From Bacteroidota bacterium (GTDB taxonomy: Bacteria > Bacteroidota > Rhodothermia > Rhodothermales > UBA10348): DNA of 64,000 bases. Positions 28,447 through 36,975 of the stretch are shown in pieces (the stretch's first letter is position 1; each line of letters opens with the position of its first letter). The notes below the pieces were generated by a model. It was not told the origin of the DNA. It saw only the letters and a program-made list of their open reading frames with translations, and searched no databases. A program made the translations under genes and the position numbers. The DNA lies in contig JAJCYQ010000060.1 of assembly GCA_029262835.1 (NCBI GenBank), forward strand, positions 1-64,000. The letters are read 5' to 3'.

Positions 28447-28456
28447 GGTGTACACC
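28447..28456. promoter_or_regulatory. Candidate operator palindrome between pyrF and acyl-CoA dehydrogenase
   Basis: The perfect palindrome GGTGTACACC sits almost exactly midway between the divergent pyrF and acyl-CoA dehydrogenase starts. With three flanking bases it is identical to the site upstream of the DUF4175 and glgC genes. I saw no third copy in the window. Confidence 0.35.
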
Positions 28457-28539
28457 AGCCTCATTTGCGCACAGGAACCGATTTTGCAGGTGAGGTATTG
28501 GACCTTCTGTACTGCCACACATACCAGCGGAGAATGACC

Positions 28540-30543
28540 ATGGGCCTCGACACGATGAAACTCAAGAACGTCTCGGAAAAAGACCAGAAAATGATCCAGG
28601 ACATTGACCGCATGCTCGGTCCTGAGCCTGATGAGCTGGGCTTTGCCAAGAATCTGTTCTGGGGTCGGTTCCGGAACGACTCCGTGCTTCCGTACCCTTC
28701 GGAGTCGGCCGATGAGCGCCAGCGATGCGATGCGCTCCTCGATGAGTTGGAGGATTATCTGAAGAATGAGCACCCTGCAGTTGAAATCGATCAGAAGCAG
28801 TACATCCCGGACTGGGTCATCCGGCGCCTCTTTGATATGGGCATCATGGGCCTGACGGTTCCTGAGAAATTCGGTGGACTCGGAATGGGCATCACCAGCT
28901 ACAATCGCGTGCTGGAAAAAATCGGCGCCTACTGCGGGTCCACCGGCGTCATGGTCTCGGCTCACCAGTCCATTGGGTGTAAGGCCATCATGTTGTTCGG
29001 TACGGATGAGCAGAAAGAGACCTATCTGCCGAAGGTGGCGCGCGAGTACCTGTCAGCATTCTGCCTGTCGGAGCCGAATGTTGGTTCCGATGCCGCGGGA
29101 CAGGAAACGCGATGTGAACTCACGGAAGATGGCAAGTACTTTATTCTCAACGGAGAGAAGAAGTGGAGCACGTCGGGAGCCTTATCGGGTGTGTTCACCG
29201 TGATGGCCAAGCAGCGCATGATGATCAAAGGGAAGGAACGTGACGCTGTCACGGCGCTGATCCTGAATCCGGCTATGGACGGTGTGGATATTTTTGAGAA
29301 AAACCGCTCAAAAACGGGAATTCGCGGCACATGGCAGGCCCGGATTCGCTTCACAGATGTGCGCGTGCCCCGCGAAAACGTGTTGCATGAGGAGGGCCGA
29401 GGCTTACAGGTCGCGCTTACGTGCCTGAATTTTGGTCGATGCACGCTGTCTGCCGGGATAACCGGAGCCGCCCGTCGAGGCGCTGAGCAGGCTACGAAGT
29501 GGGTACAGACCCGCCATCAGTTCGATCGTCCCCTGATAGAGTTTGAATTGGTTCGGCAACGCGTTGCGCGCATGCATTCTTACGTATACGCGGCCGATGC
29601 CGTACTGTACATGATGACCGGTATGCTCGATCGAGGTGACAAGGACATCATGGTGGAAACGGCCATGACGAAGGTATTCTGCTCCCAGATAGGGTGGGAA
29701 GTCCTGGACGATGCCATGGAAATCATGGGTGGCGAAGGGTATATGACGGAAAATGAACTCGAACGGGCCTGGCGTGACAACCGGATTCACCGCATTGTGG
29801 AAGGGTCGAATGAGGTCATGCAGCCGTTTATTTTTGCATATGGTGGAAAACAGCTGGCCGAGCAGATGCTCGGAATCCAGGAGGCGCTCGGTTGGGACGC
29901 CGACGAGGGTATGTTCTCGAACGTATCGCGGTTCGTGCGTAATGCAGTGAATCCAAAAGTCGTCTCTCGCGCCGTGCCGCTGGCCGCAGAACTGTTCCTG
30001 GGCTGGAGGCGGTCGGCACCGGACGTGTCGGGCGTCGATACGAGTCTACGGTCATATGCTGAGCGAATTGGTCAACTCGTTGCCGATCACGCCCGAATGT
30101 TCAAACTGGCCAGCAAGTGGCATGAGAATGATATCGTGACGCACCAGGCGACACAGGCCCGTCTCGCGGATTCGGGTATTTACCTGTTTGTGATGTCCGC
30201 CACGCTGGCGAAGAGGGATATGCAGCTTCGCACGCTCTCGGGAGCGGAACTCGAGCAGCAGGGTATGCTGTTTGAACACGCCATGGATCTACTGGAACTG
30301 CGCGGCAAGGAAGCGCTGCAGTCCGTCAGGGTCAATGCAGACCCCTCTATGCGGAGGGCGGCTACCGCGGCGGCAGCAGTGGTCGACGCTCTGCCCAACA
30401 GTGATTACTATATCCACCGCGCATCACCGACCGCTGCCGGTCAGGGACGTGAACTCCGACTCGAGCACATTGAGCAGTTCCCAGGCGACGGGGCTACGGA
30501 AAAGGTCATTGAGCAGGAAATGGAGGAGATTACGGGCCAATAG
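28540..30543 (+). CDS. Acyl-CoA dehydrogenase, VLCAD/ACAD9-like
   Basis: FAD flavoenzyme of 667 residues catalysing the first oxidation step of fatty acid beta-oxidation. The N-terminal helical domain has GIMGLTVPEKFGGLGMG, the middle domain has FCLSEPNVGSDAAG and LNGEKKWST, and the C-terminal domain has DRPLIEFELVRQRVARM and IMGGEGYMTENELERAWRD, with the catalytic Glu likely in VEGSNEVMQ. About 180 extra C-terminal residues match the long VLCAD-type class rather than short-chain enzymes. The ATG at 28540 is favoured because GGAGA lies six bases upstream; 28534 is possible. The 3-prime end overlaps serS by 14 bases. Confidence 0.94.
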   Translation: MGLDTMKLKNVSEKDQKMIQDIDRMLGPEPDELGFAKNLFWGRFRNDSVLPYPSESADERQRCDALLDELEDYLKNEHPAVEIDQKQYIPDWVIRRLFDMGIMGLTVPEKFGGLGMGITSYNRVLEKIGAYCGSTGVMVSAHQSIGCKAIMLFGTDEQKETYLPKVAREYLSAFCLSEPNVGSDAAGQETRCELTEDGKYFILNGEKKWSTSGALSGVFTVMAKQRMMIKGKERDAVTALILNPAMDGVDIFEKNRSKTGIRGTWQARIRFTDVRVPRENVLHEEGRGLQVALTCLNFGRCTLSAGITGAARRGAEQATKWVQTRHQFDRPLIEFELVRQRVARMHSYVYAADAVLYMMTGMLDRGDKDIMVETAMTKVFCSQIGWEVLDDAMEIMGGEGYMTENELERAWRDNRIHRIVEGSNEVMQPFIFAYGGKQLAEQMLGIQEALGWDADEGMFSNVSRFVRNAVNPKVVSRAVPLAAELFLGWRRSAPDVSGVDTSLRSYAERIGQLVADHARMFKLASKWHENDIVTHQATQARLADSGIYLFVMSATLAKRDMQLRTLSGAELEQQGMLFEHAMDLLELRGKEALQSVRVNADPSMRRAATAAAAVVDALPNSDYYIHRASPTAAGQGRELRLEHIEQFPGDGATEKVIEQEMEEITGQ

Positions 30544-31810
30544 TCTGAAATCCGGTCCAGGGCTGCAGGGCCTGTGGAATGGAGATCGACCCGTCTGCCT
30601 GCTGGTAATGTTCGAGGAGGGCGGCCACGATGCGTGGCAGCGCCAGCCCACTGCCGTTGAGCGTATGCAGCACGACGGGCTTGCCTCCGGCGGCAGGTCG
30701 GTAGCGAATGTTCATACGTCGCGCCTGGAAGGACTCGAAATTGGATATGCTGGAGACCTCAAGCCACTGCTGCTGCCCTGGGCTCCATACTTCGAGATCG
30801 TATTTCTTGGCCTGCGTGAAACCCATATCACCGGTCGACATGAGAAGGCGGCGATAGGGAAGTCCAAGAGCGACAAGAAGAGCCTCGGCATCTTCGCGCA
30901 GGGATTCAAGCGCTTCATAACTCGCATCGGGATGGACAAATTGCACGAGTTCCACCTTGTCGAACTGATGCAGCCTGTTGAGACCCCGCACCGTTTTTCC
31001 GTGTGAGCCGGCTTCGCGCCGGAAACAGGGCGTGTAGGCACAATACCGGATGGGCAGCTCTTCTTCGGCAATGATCTCATCCCGATGCAGATTGGTGACG
31101 GGCACCTCGGCCGTCGGAATCAGATACAGCCCGTCTCTTTTTGCCTCGTACATCAAATCTTCCTTGTCGGGAAGTTGACCGGTGCCGCGCGCCGAATCTT
31201 CGTTTATGACGAGAGGCGGTTGGATCTCTGTGTAATCCCGTCTCGCGGCAGAGTCCAGGAAAAACTGGATCAGGCTTCGTTGAAGTCGTGCCCCAAGACC
31301 CCGGTAAAATGGAAAACCGGCCCCGGACACCTTGGCACCCCGGTCGAAATCTACGAGTCCGTGCTCTTCGATCAGCTCCCAGTGGGGAAGTGGAGTGAAA
31401 TTGAATACGGGTTTTTCTCCCCATTCGTAGACTACTTCGTTGTCCTCTTCTGTCCGACCGAGGGGGACCGAAGCATGTGGAACATTGGGCACCTCAAGGA
31501 GCAGGTTCTCAAGTTCGACCTGCAGCGTTCGCGATTCGTCCTCGAGCGTAGCGAGACGCGTTTTCATGTCAGCATTCTGCTGAATGAGTGCCTGGGCAGT
31601 TTCCTGTTGTCCTGACTTCATGAGGAAACCGATCTGCTTCGCTGCGGCGTTGGAGTCTGTCTTGAGCTCCTGATGCGCAGTTACTGCCTTTCGCCAGGAC
31701 GTATCCAGTTCAAGGATTGTATCGACAAGGTCAGAAGATCCGGTCTGTTTTTTCTGGATGGCGTCTTTGACGAGGGAGGGATTGTCGCGAATGAATTGGA
31801 TGTCAAGCAT
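30530..31810 (-). CDS. serS: Seryl-tRNA synthetase
   Basis: Charges tRNA-Ser with serine; cytoplasmic class II synthetase of 426 residues (normal length). The N-terminal long coiled-coil arm (about 1-110: MLDIQFIRDNPSLVKDAIQ, then Lys/Glu-rich helices) binds the tRNA. The class II core follows, with KVSGAGFPFYRGLGARL (motif 1 region), YCAYTPCFRREAGSHG (motif 2) and LNGSGLALPRIVAALLEHYQ (motif 3). It is the last gene of the minus-strand run starting with the TPR protein, 17 bases downstream of rfbD. Confidence 0.97.
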   Translation of the reverse strand: MLDIQFIRDNPSLVKDAIQKKQTGSSDLVDTILELDTSWRKAVTAHQELKTDSNAAAKQIGFLMKSGQQETAQALIQQNADMKTRLATLEDESRTLQVELENLLLEVPNVPHASVPLGRTEEDNEVVYEWGEKPVFNFTPLPHWELIEEHGLVDFDRGAKVSGAGFPFYRGLGARLQRSLIQFFLDSAARRDYTEIQPPLVINEDSARGTGQLPDKEDLMYEAKRDGLYLIPTAEVPVTNLHRDEIIAEEELPIRYCAYTPCFRREAGSHGKTVRGLNRLHQFDKVELVQFVHPDASYEALESLREDAEALLVALGLPYRRLLMSTGDMGFTQAKKYDLEVWSPGQQQWLEVSSISNFESFQARRMNIRYRPAAGGKPVVLHTLNGSGLALPRIVAALLEHYQQADGSISIPQALQPWTGFQTIGP

Positions 31811-31827
31811 GTTGGCAGGATGTGGTG

Positions 31828-32751
31828 TCAGGCAAAAGTAGATAGACCAAGCGTAGCTCCAAGGTGAGCAAGGCCTTGAGAGAGCGTCCGTGGCTGCCAG
31901 CCGAGTTCGGATTGTGCTTTCAATATGATGAATCCGGATCGGGGAGGACGCGCGGCGGCTTGTTTGAATGCACTGCTGTCTGTGGGCTGTACGAGGTCCG
32001 TGCTGTAGCCGTAGACGCGGGCGACCTGGAGCGCCATGTCGTAGACGGACATGAGTTCGCCGCCAGAAATATTGTACAGACCGCTTTTCCGGAATCGTAC
32101 CATGCGCACAACGGCGTCGGCCAGGTCGACGACGTATGTGGGCGTCCGGATATGATCGGTCACCATATGCACCTTTTCATCGCGCGAGAACTTGTCAAGC
32201 AGCCATAGAACGATGTTGGTCCGACTCAGGTTTTCAGCCACACCATAGACGAGAACGGTTCGCGCAATGGCCCAGTTGGTCAGGCCAGACTTCCTGATGT
32301 GGTTCTCCGCAGCAAGCTTGGATTTGCCATAATATGAGATGGGGTGCGGCCTGTCGTTCTCCGTGTAGGGTCCCGCAGCGCCATCAAATACAAAGTCCGT
32401 GGACAGTTGGACGAGGTGCGAACCGTACGTTCTGCAGAGGCGTGCAAGCGACTCGACAGCATCGACATTGATTTTCCAGCACGCCCCCCGGTCGGACTCA
32501 CAGGCATCCACGGCTGTCATGGCGGCTGTATTGATCACGACGTCCGGCGTGAAGTCCTCAAAAACGGCATGCAGCTCTTCCGGCTTCGTGATGTCAAGAG
32601 GAGTATATCCACAGGACCCGCCCGTGTATCTTGGAGCATGCTGTAGTCCCGTCGCGAGCACATCGTTTCCGGGGACCTTTCCCAGTCTGTGAACCAGGTG
32701 CTGTCCCAGTAAGCCGTTCGCCCCTGTAATGAGTATTCGCTGAAAGAGCAC
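31828..32751 (-). CDS. rfbD: dTDP-4-dehydrorhamnose reductase-like (RfbD family)
   Basis: Rossmann-fold reductase of 307 residues, expected to reduce dTDP-4-keto-rhamnose to dTDP-rhamnose for surface polysaccharide. The NAD(P) motif ILITGANGLLGQHLV is at the N-terminus, followed by INTAAMTAVDACE, STDFVFDG (117-124) and the catalytic pair Tyr141/Lys145 in SYYGKSKLAAE. The rfbA, rfbB and rfbC genes are not adjacent, so a related SDR sugar-nucleotide substrate is possible. It sits 14 bases after the small barrel protein and 17 bases before serS. Confidence 0.85.
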   Translation of the reverse strand: MLFQRILITGANGLLGQHLVHRLGKVPGNDVLATGLQHAPRYTGGSCGYTPLDITKPEELHAVFEDFTPDVVINTAAMTAVDACESDRGACWKINVDAVESLARLCRTYGSHLVQLSTDFVFDGAAGPYTENDRPHPISYYGKSKLAAENHIRKSGLTNWAIARTVLVYGVAENLSRTNIVLWLLDKFSRDEKVHMVTDHIRTPTYVVDLADAVVRMVRFRKSGLYNISGGELMSVYDMALQVARVYGYSTDLVQPTDSSAFKQAAARPPRSGFIILKAQSELGWQPRTLSQGLAHLGATLGLSTFA

Positions 32752-32765
32752 GTTTGACTGGTTTT

Positions 32766-33230
32766 CTAGATGGTGATGCGCAATCCGACACCCGCCAGAA
32801 GGCGGCCTTCGAGGCGCGGGATGACCTCGATTTCAGGCATGAGCTGGAGTACGACGCGATAACGTTCGATCCCGAAAAATACACCCGTTTCAGCCGCCGG
32901 GCCGAGAAAAACTTCCGAATCAGATATGCCGGCTGTTACTCCTGGACCTATGAAAAAGGTGAGCGGTGAGGTTTCCACGACCGATTCTTTCAACCCGTGT
33001 ACCCGAATCCCCCAGAATCCCTCTGCGTTGAAACTCGTATGGAAATCCCACGAAAGCCGCGCACGGGGATGGTATTTCAAACTGATACCAGAGAATGTGC
33101 CCACGATGGCGCCTGCTTCGAATGCGGCGGGGACTGGCTGGGTACCGTCTGGGCTGTCCTGGGCCAGGGAAGTACTCGAGAACAAGTGTAGCACAGCAAG
33201 GAGGACGATGGCCATGAGGACACGGATCAC
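32766..33230 (-). CDS. Small secreted beta-barrel-like protein
   Basis: Unrecognised protein of 154 residues with a signal peptide (about 1-23, ending SLAQ). The mature chain alternates hydrophobic and polar residues in eight or so short strands (GAIVGTFSGISLKYHP, LTFFIGPGVTAGI, AAETGVFFGIERY, RLLAGVGLRITI), the pattern of a small outer membrane barrel of the OmpA/OmpX size class. The C-terminal strand ends in an aliphatic residue rather than an aromatic one. The gene is spaced 14 bases from its neighbour on each side, so it belongs to the same transcript. Confidence 0.65.
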   Translation of the reverse strand: MIRVLMAIVLLAVLHLFSSTSLAQDSPDGTQPVPAAFEAGAIVGTFSGISLKYHPRARLSWDFHTSFNAEGFWGIRVHGLKESVVETSPLTFFIGPGVTAGISDSEVFLGPAAETGVFFGIERYRVVLQLMPEIEVIPRLEGRLLAGVGLRITI

Positions 33231-33244
33231 GACGGTGTGCGACC

Positions 33245-33781
33245 TCAGGCCGAGAAGGAGGCCAAGTAGTCCTGGACGTGTATTGCGTCGCTAGGCTTCA
33301 TGCGCCCGGAAAGCAGAAGGCGGAATTCCCTCCGACGCGCCGCGGCCTCGTATCGTTCGCGTTCATTGCCGGTTTCGGGGACAAGTTCTGGGACTGGCAC
33401 GGGTTTTCCGTCTTCACCGACGGCGACAAAGGTATAGAAAGCACGGTTGCAATGCCGCTTGATCGAGTCTCTCGGGTTTTCTGCGTATACGTTGATTTCA
33501 ACTTCCATCGACGTACGGAACGCACGGTTGACGTGACTTTCAAGAACGATGATCTCGGACTGGTGGATGGGCTCGTGGAACTCCACCGAGTCGACACTGG
33601 CTGTCACACATACGACACCGGAATGGCGCTGGGAAGAAATGGCCGCGCAGACGTCCATCCAATGCAGGAGTCGTCCTCCCATGAGATTGCCCAGGCCGTT
33701 CGTATCGTTGGGCAGCACGAGTTCACTCATGGTACAGAGCGACCGCGACACCGGTCGGCGCAAGTCATTGGAGGGCGTCAT
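33245..33781 (-). CDS. Acyl-CoA thioesterase (hotdog fold)
   Basis: Cytoplasmic thioesterase of 178 residues hydrolysing acyl-CoA. The family signature LPNDTNGLGNLMGGRLLHWMDVCAA, in which the Asn/Asp and GG positions shape the hotdog active site, is followed by VTASVDSVEFHEPI and a strand with MEVEINVYAENP. The YciA/ACOT-type single hotdog domain is followed by a basic helical tail of about 40 residues. The start overlaps the stop of the gene downstream in coordinates by four bases, so translation is coupled to the secreted amidotransferase-like gene. Confidence 0.88.
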   Translation of the reverse strand: MTPSNDLRRPVSRSLCTMSELVLPNDTNGLGNLMGGRLLHWMDVCAAISSQRHSGVVCVTASVDSVEFHEPIHQSEIIVLESHVNRAFRTSMEVEINVYAENPRDSIKRHCNRAFYTFVAVGEDGKPVPVPELVPETGNERERYEAAARRREFRLLLSGRMKPSDAIHVQDYLASFSA

Positions 33782-35046
33782 GTTTTCTGTTTCTTTTTCT
33801 TGGCCGCCGGGAAGAGAATATTGTTCAGTATGAGTCGGTATCCTGGAGAATGCTTGTGGAGGCTCAGATCGGTGGGTTCTTCTCCCACGAAGTGTTGGTA
33901 GTCTTCCGGATCGTGTCCTCCATAAAACGTGAACGTCCCCTGGCCAAATGTTCCGTTCAGATACCGGACCTCGTCGCGTCCGGGCGCTTCGGCCAGGATT
34001 ACAACGTTCGGCTTGATCACGGATTTCCTGAAGTTGGTCGTCTGTCCAATGAACCCTTTGACGGTGGCCACGTGGTTCTGGGTCAGCATGGTTGGGACCG
34101 GATCATATTTCGCACTGAACTCGAACAGCGTGAAATAGTCGACGGCCGGATTGCGGAGCTGGGGAGGGGGGGGGCCTGAGTCGATGTCCGAATGCTCATA
34201 TTCCCTCGCGTTGAAGATGGGGCGAAAATTCTCGAAGGCCAGCGTCCTGGAAAAGTCCAGTTGACCGAGGGCATCGGGATCAATCGGGTCATTGTCATAC
34301 TCGGACGGGACGATATCCGTACCGGAGGCAGCCAAGGCAATATCGAACGTATCGGTACCGGAGCACATGGCGAACAGAAAGCCGCCTTCGCCGACGTAAG
34401 CTTTGATTTCCTGGGCAACGGCCGCCTTCATGTCGGGTACCTTTCTGAATCCTGCACGCCTGGCCGCCAGTTCCGCCTCGCGCTGCTGCTCGATGTACCA
34501 CGCGGTCGAGCGGTAGTTGAAGAATTTGCCGAACTGGCCTGTGAAGTCTTCGTGATGGAGATGGAGCCAGTCATACCGGCCCAGGTCGCCGGCCAGAACC
34601 TCCTCGTCGTAGATCATCTCATAGGGGACCTCCGCATAGGTCAACGCGAGAAGCACGGCGTCGTCCCAGGGCAGGGTCTGGTCGGGCGCATAGACGGCAA
34701 TTTCCGGCGGTTTTTCAAGGCGTACGACGGACGTGTTCGCGTCCTCAGACTGTACTTCGGCCATGACCTGTGCGGCTGCAGAAGCGGAGAGCGCTTCATA
34801 CGAGATTCCCCGTACACGGAGTTCTGACTCGACCTCTCCGGTTCGGGGCATCAGGAAGGACCCACCCCGGTAGTTGAGCAGCCAGTCAACTTCGACACTG
34901 CGCTCCAGCGACCAGTAGACCAGTCCGTAGGCCTTCAGGTGGTCGGTCTGCGAATTGTCCATGGGCACGAGCAGGTCCTGTGCTGTCAGGGCTTTGGGTG
35001 CCGCCATGACAAGGACGGCGACCATTATTGTTGTCAGTGCTCTCAT
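33778..35046 (-). CDS. Secreted amidotransferase-fold protein (often named asparagine synthetase B)
   Basis: Secreted protein of 422 residues with a signal peptide (about 1-22, ending LTAQ). After LLVPMDNSQTDHLKAYGL the chain has alternating strands and helices and a segment GGFLFAMCSGTDTFDIAL in which Cys sits on a nucleophile-elbow-like turn, suggesting a class I glutamine amidotransferase-like or ThuA-like fold. Similar Bacteroidota proteins are named asparagine synthetase B in databases, but neither the Ntn glutaminase nor the AMP-forming synthase domain is visible, so that name is probably wrong. The C-terminus is a short Lys tail. Both ends overlap neighbouring genes by four bases. Confidence 0.7.
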   Translation of the reverse strand: MRALTTIMVAVLVMAAPKALTAQDLLVPMDNSQTDHLKAYGLVYWSLERSVEVDWLLNYRGGSFLMPRTGEVESELRVRGISYEALSASAAAQVMAEVQSEDANTSVVRLEKPPEIAVYAPDQTLPWDDAVLLALTYAEVPYEMIYDEEVLAGDLGRYDWLHLHHEDFTGQFGKFFNYRSTAWYIEQQREAELAARRAGFRKVPDMKAAVAQEIKAYVGEGGFLFAMCSGTDTFDIALAASGTDIVPSEYDNDPIDPDALGQLDFSRTLAFENFRPIFNAREYEHSDIDSGPPPPQLRNPAVDYFTLFEFSAKYDPVPTMLTQNHVATVKGFIGQTTNFRKSVIKPNVVILAEAPGRDEVRYLNGTFGQGTFTFYGGHDPEDYQHFVGEEPTDLSLHKHSPGYRLILNNILFPAAKKKKQKT

Positions 35047-36881
35047 ACCTGTTCGCCTCTGAGTAATCTGATGGCTGTTCTTGCGTCTTGGACGAGCAGA
35101 GAACGCGGGTACTCTGAGAGAAGGCGTTCAAACAATTCTATGGCCCGCTCTTGATCGCCCTCCTGATCCCGGGCCAGCGTAGCCGCGTGGAAAATGCTTC
35201 GGTCTCCAAAGAAGGACATTGGGTGCATGAGTGGTATTTCGAGATAGGCCTGCGTTGCGTCCGCTACGCGTCCAAGGTCGGCGAGGACACTGGCCCGCAG
35301 GAATCGGGCATCGTCCACAATCGGGTGATCACCGAATTCGTCGATAAGAAAGTTCAATGTCAGGACGGCCTGTTCCTTGTTCTGTTGCCGAATTTCAAGT
35401 TGCGAGCGGGCGTAGCGGCGAAGTGCGGTGTGCAGAGAGTCCGGTCCCTTGCTCTCATTGATGAGGACTTTGAGTCCAATGGCATCGTTTGAGACGTCCG
35501 AAAAGGAGTTCTCCTGCATGGCCTCTGCGAGTTGCAAGGCCGCATCGAACTGCCCCTGATAGAAATGCAGCCGCGCCAGTTCAAGTCTGGATGCATCGGC
35601 AAGGTCGCCCGTTCGAAGGCGGGTCACTATGCGGGTAAATCGAATACGTGCGTCGGTGAGGCGGTCGGTCATAATGGCCAGTTGTCCAAGAGCAAAGGCT
35701 GCCTCATCGGCGGGTCTCGTACCAGGGTAACGGGCCGTGACTTCGGACAGGATTCTTTCGGCCGATTCCAGGTCTCCCAGCACATCCTGCTGAAGGCGTC
35801 CCATGCGTGTAAGAACGTCCGGTACATGCGCGTGTTGGGGGAAATCGATCATGAAGCGCTCGTATGTCGCCAGCGCCGCCGAATAATGAGCCTGGCTGCT
35901 GTCGGGCTCCATACCTGCGGCGAATTGCTGTGCCCATTTTTCCTGCATCATCCCGAGTCCTCGGAGTGCATCGGGCGACGCGGGGGACGCGGGGTAGCGT
36001 TTGAGGACCTCTTCGAATGCATTCACGGCAACGTTCCACGCACCCCCATCTGCGGCCGTTTGGGCGAAAGCGAACAGCATGGATCCTTCTTCCTTTTCCA
36101 ACCTGTCCACGGCCTGCACGACCTGGTAGGCATCCTCGTAGCGCTCCAGTTCTACGTACAACATGGTCAGCAGCTCTCTGTAGGACCGGTTCAATGGGTC
36201 GCGGGCGACGGCCGATTCAACTGGCGGAACAGCGGAGGCAATAGCTGAAGAGTCGGTCATGTAGGGTCCAAGGCGGCTTTTCACGAAGCTTAGTTGGCCC
36301 GGATTGCTGGCCAGAAGTCCAAGGTATTCGCTGACGGCCTTATCCAGTTGGGACGTCAATGCATACAACTGGGCCAAATCGGTCCGGAACAGGTCGGGGT
36401 TACCAATCCGCTCGCGTCCGCTTTCCAATATTTCAATGGCAACGTCGAAGAGCCGGACTTGAAGTAAGGAGCGGTACACCATCAGGTAAACAGACGGAGA
36501 GGAGGGCTGGCGGGCCACGACACTCTCCCAGGTCGAGCGCGCCTCTGATTCCAGGCCAGCGAGGAACTGTAGTCGGCCTTTTTCCACGAGGAAGACTTCC
36601 GGGGATGTGGCGCGGGCCATCTGTCTTTCGACGAGGGCAATGGCTTCATCGTACCGTTTAACCTCTTCATACGCCTGTCGGAGCCGCTCATAGAAGACGT
36701 GCGTGCCGGGGCTCGATGCCAACAGGTCTTCGAGCATTGGGATGGCACGATCGAACTGACCAGCCTGCAGGAGCGATTCGGCCAGTTGGAAGCGTTCCAC
36801 CTCGGAATTATCCACATCCTGCGCCAGCGCAGGGGGCGCCACACAGACAGCGAAGAATAGCAGCGTCAGCACAAGGCGCAT
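35043..36881 (-). CDS. Secreted TPR-repeat protein
   Basis: Protein of 612 residues with a signal peptide (about 1-21, ending ALAQ) and at least ten tetratricopeptide-like helical hairpins, for example ESLLQAGQFDRAIPMLEDLL and QAYEEVKRYDEAIALVERQM, resembling periplasmic BamD/YbgF-type scaffolds. The ATG at 36881 gives the signal peptide; the frame extends further but only with a basic non-secretory stretch. First gene of the run TPR - amidotransferase-like - thioesterase - barrel - rfbD - serS, and divergent from dxr. The role is probably protein-protein interaction in the envelope. Confidence 0.85.
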   Translation of the reverse strand: MRLVLTLLFFAVCVAPPALAQDVDNSEVERFQLAESLLQAGQFDRAIPMLEDLLASSPGTHVFYERLRQAYEEVKRYDEAIALVERQMARATSPEVFLVEKGRLQFLAGLESEARSTWESVVARQPSSPSVYLMVYRSLLQVRLFDVAIEILESGRERIGNPDLFRTDLAQLYALTSQLDKAVSEYLGLLASNPGQLSFVKSRLGPYMTDSSAIASAVPPVESAVARDPLNRSYRELLTMLYVELERYEDAYQVVQAVDRLEKEEGSMLFAFAQTAADGGAWNVAVNAFEEVLKRYPASPASPDALRGLGMMQEKWAQQFAAGMEPDSSQAHYSAALATYERFMIDFPQHAHVPDVLTRMGRLQQDVLGDLESAERILSEVTARYPGTRPADEAAFALGQLAIMTDRLTDARIRFTRIVTRLRTGDLADASRLELARLHFYQGQFDAALQLAEAMQENSFSDVSNDAIGLKVLINESKGPDSLHTALRRYARSQLEIRQQNKEQAVLTLNFLIDEFGDHPIVDDARFLRASVLADLGRVADATQAYLEIPLMHPMSFFGDRSIFHAATLARDQEGDQERAIELFERLLSEYPRSLLVQDARTAIRLLRGEQV

Positions 36882-36975
36882 GGAACAGATCCTGTCGTGA
36901 TTGGAAGAGCGCTTTAATATCGTTGGGCAGGGCTGTATGTTTCCCCGCCGCCCCTTGCGTTTGCGATTCATTTCC

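Noticed and set aside
36901-36975. TTG-started N-terminal extension of dxr
   Set aside because: The extension is Arg/Phe-rich and unrelated to the family, whose conserved start is the Met at 36976.
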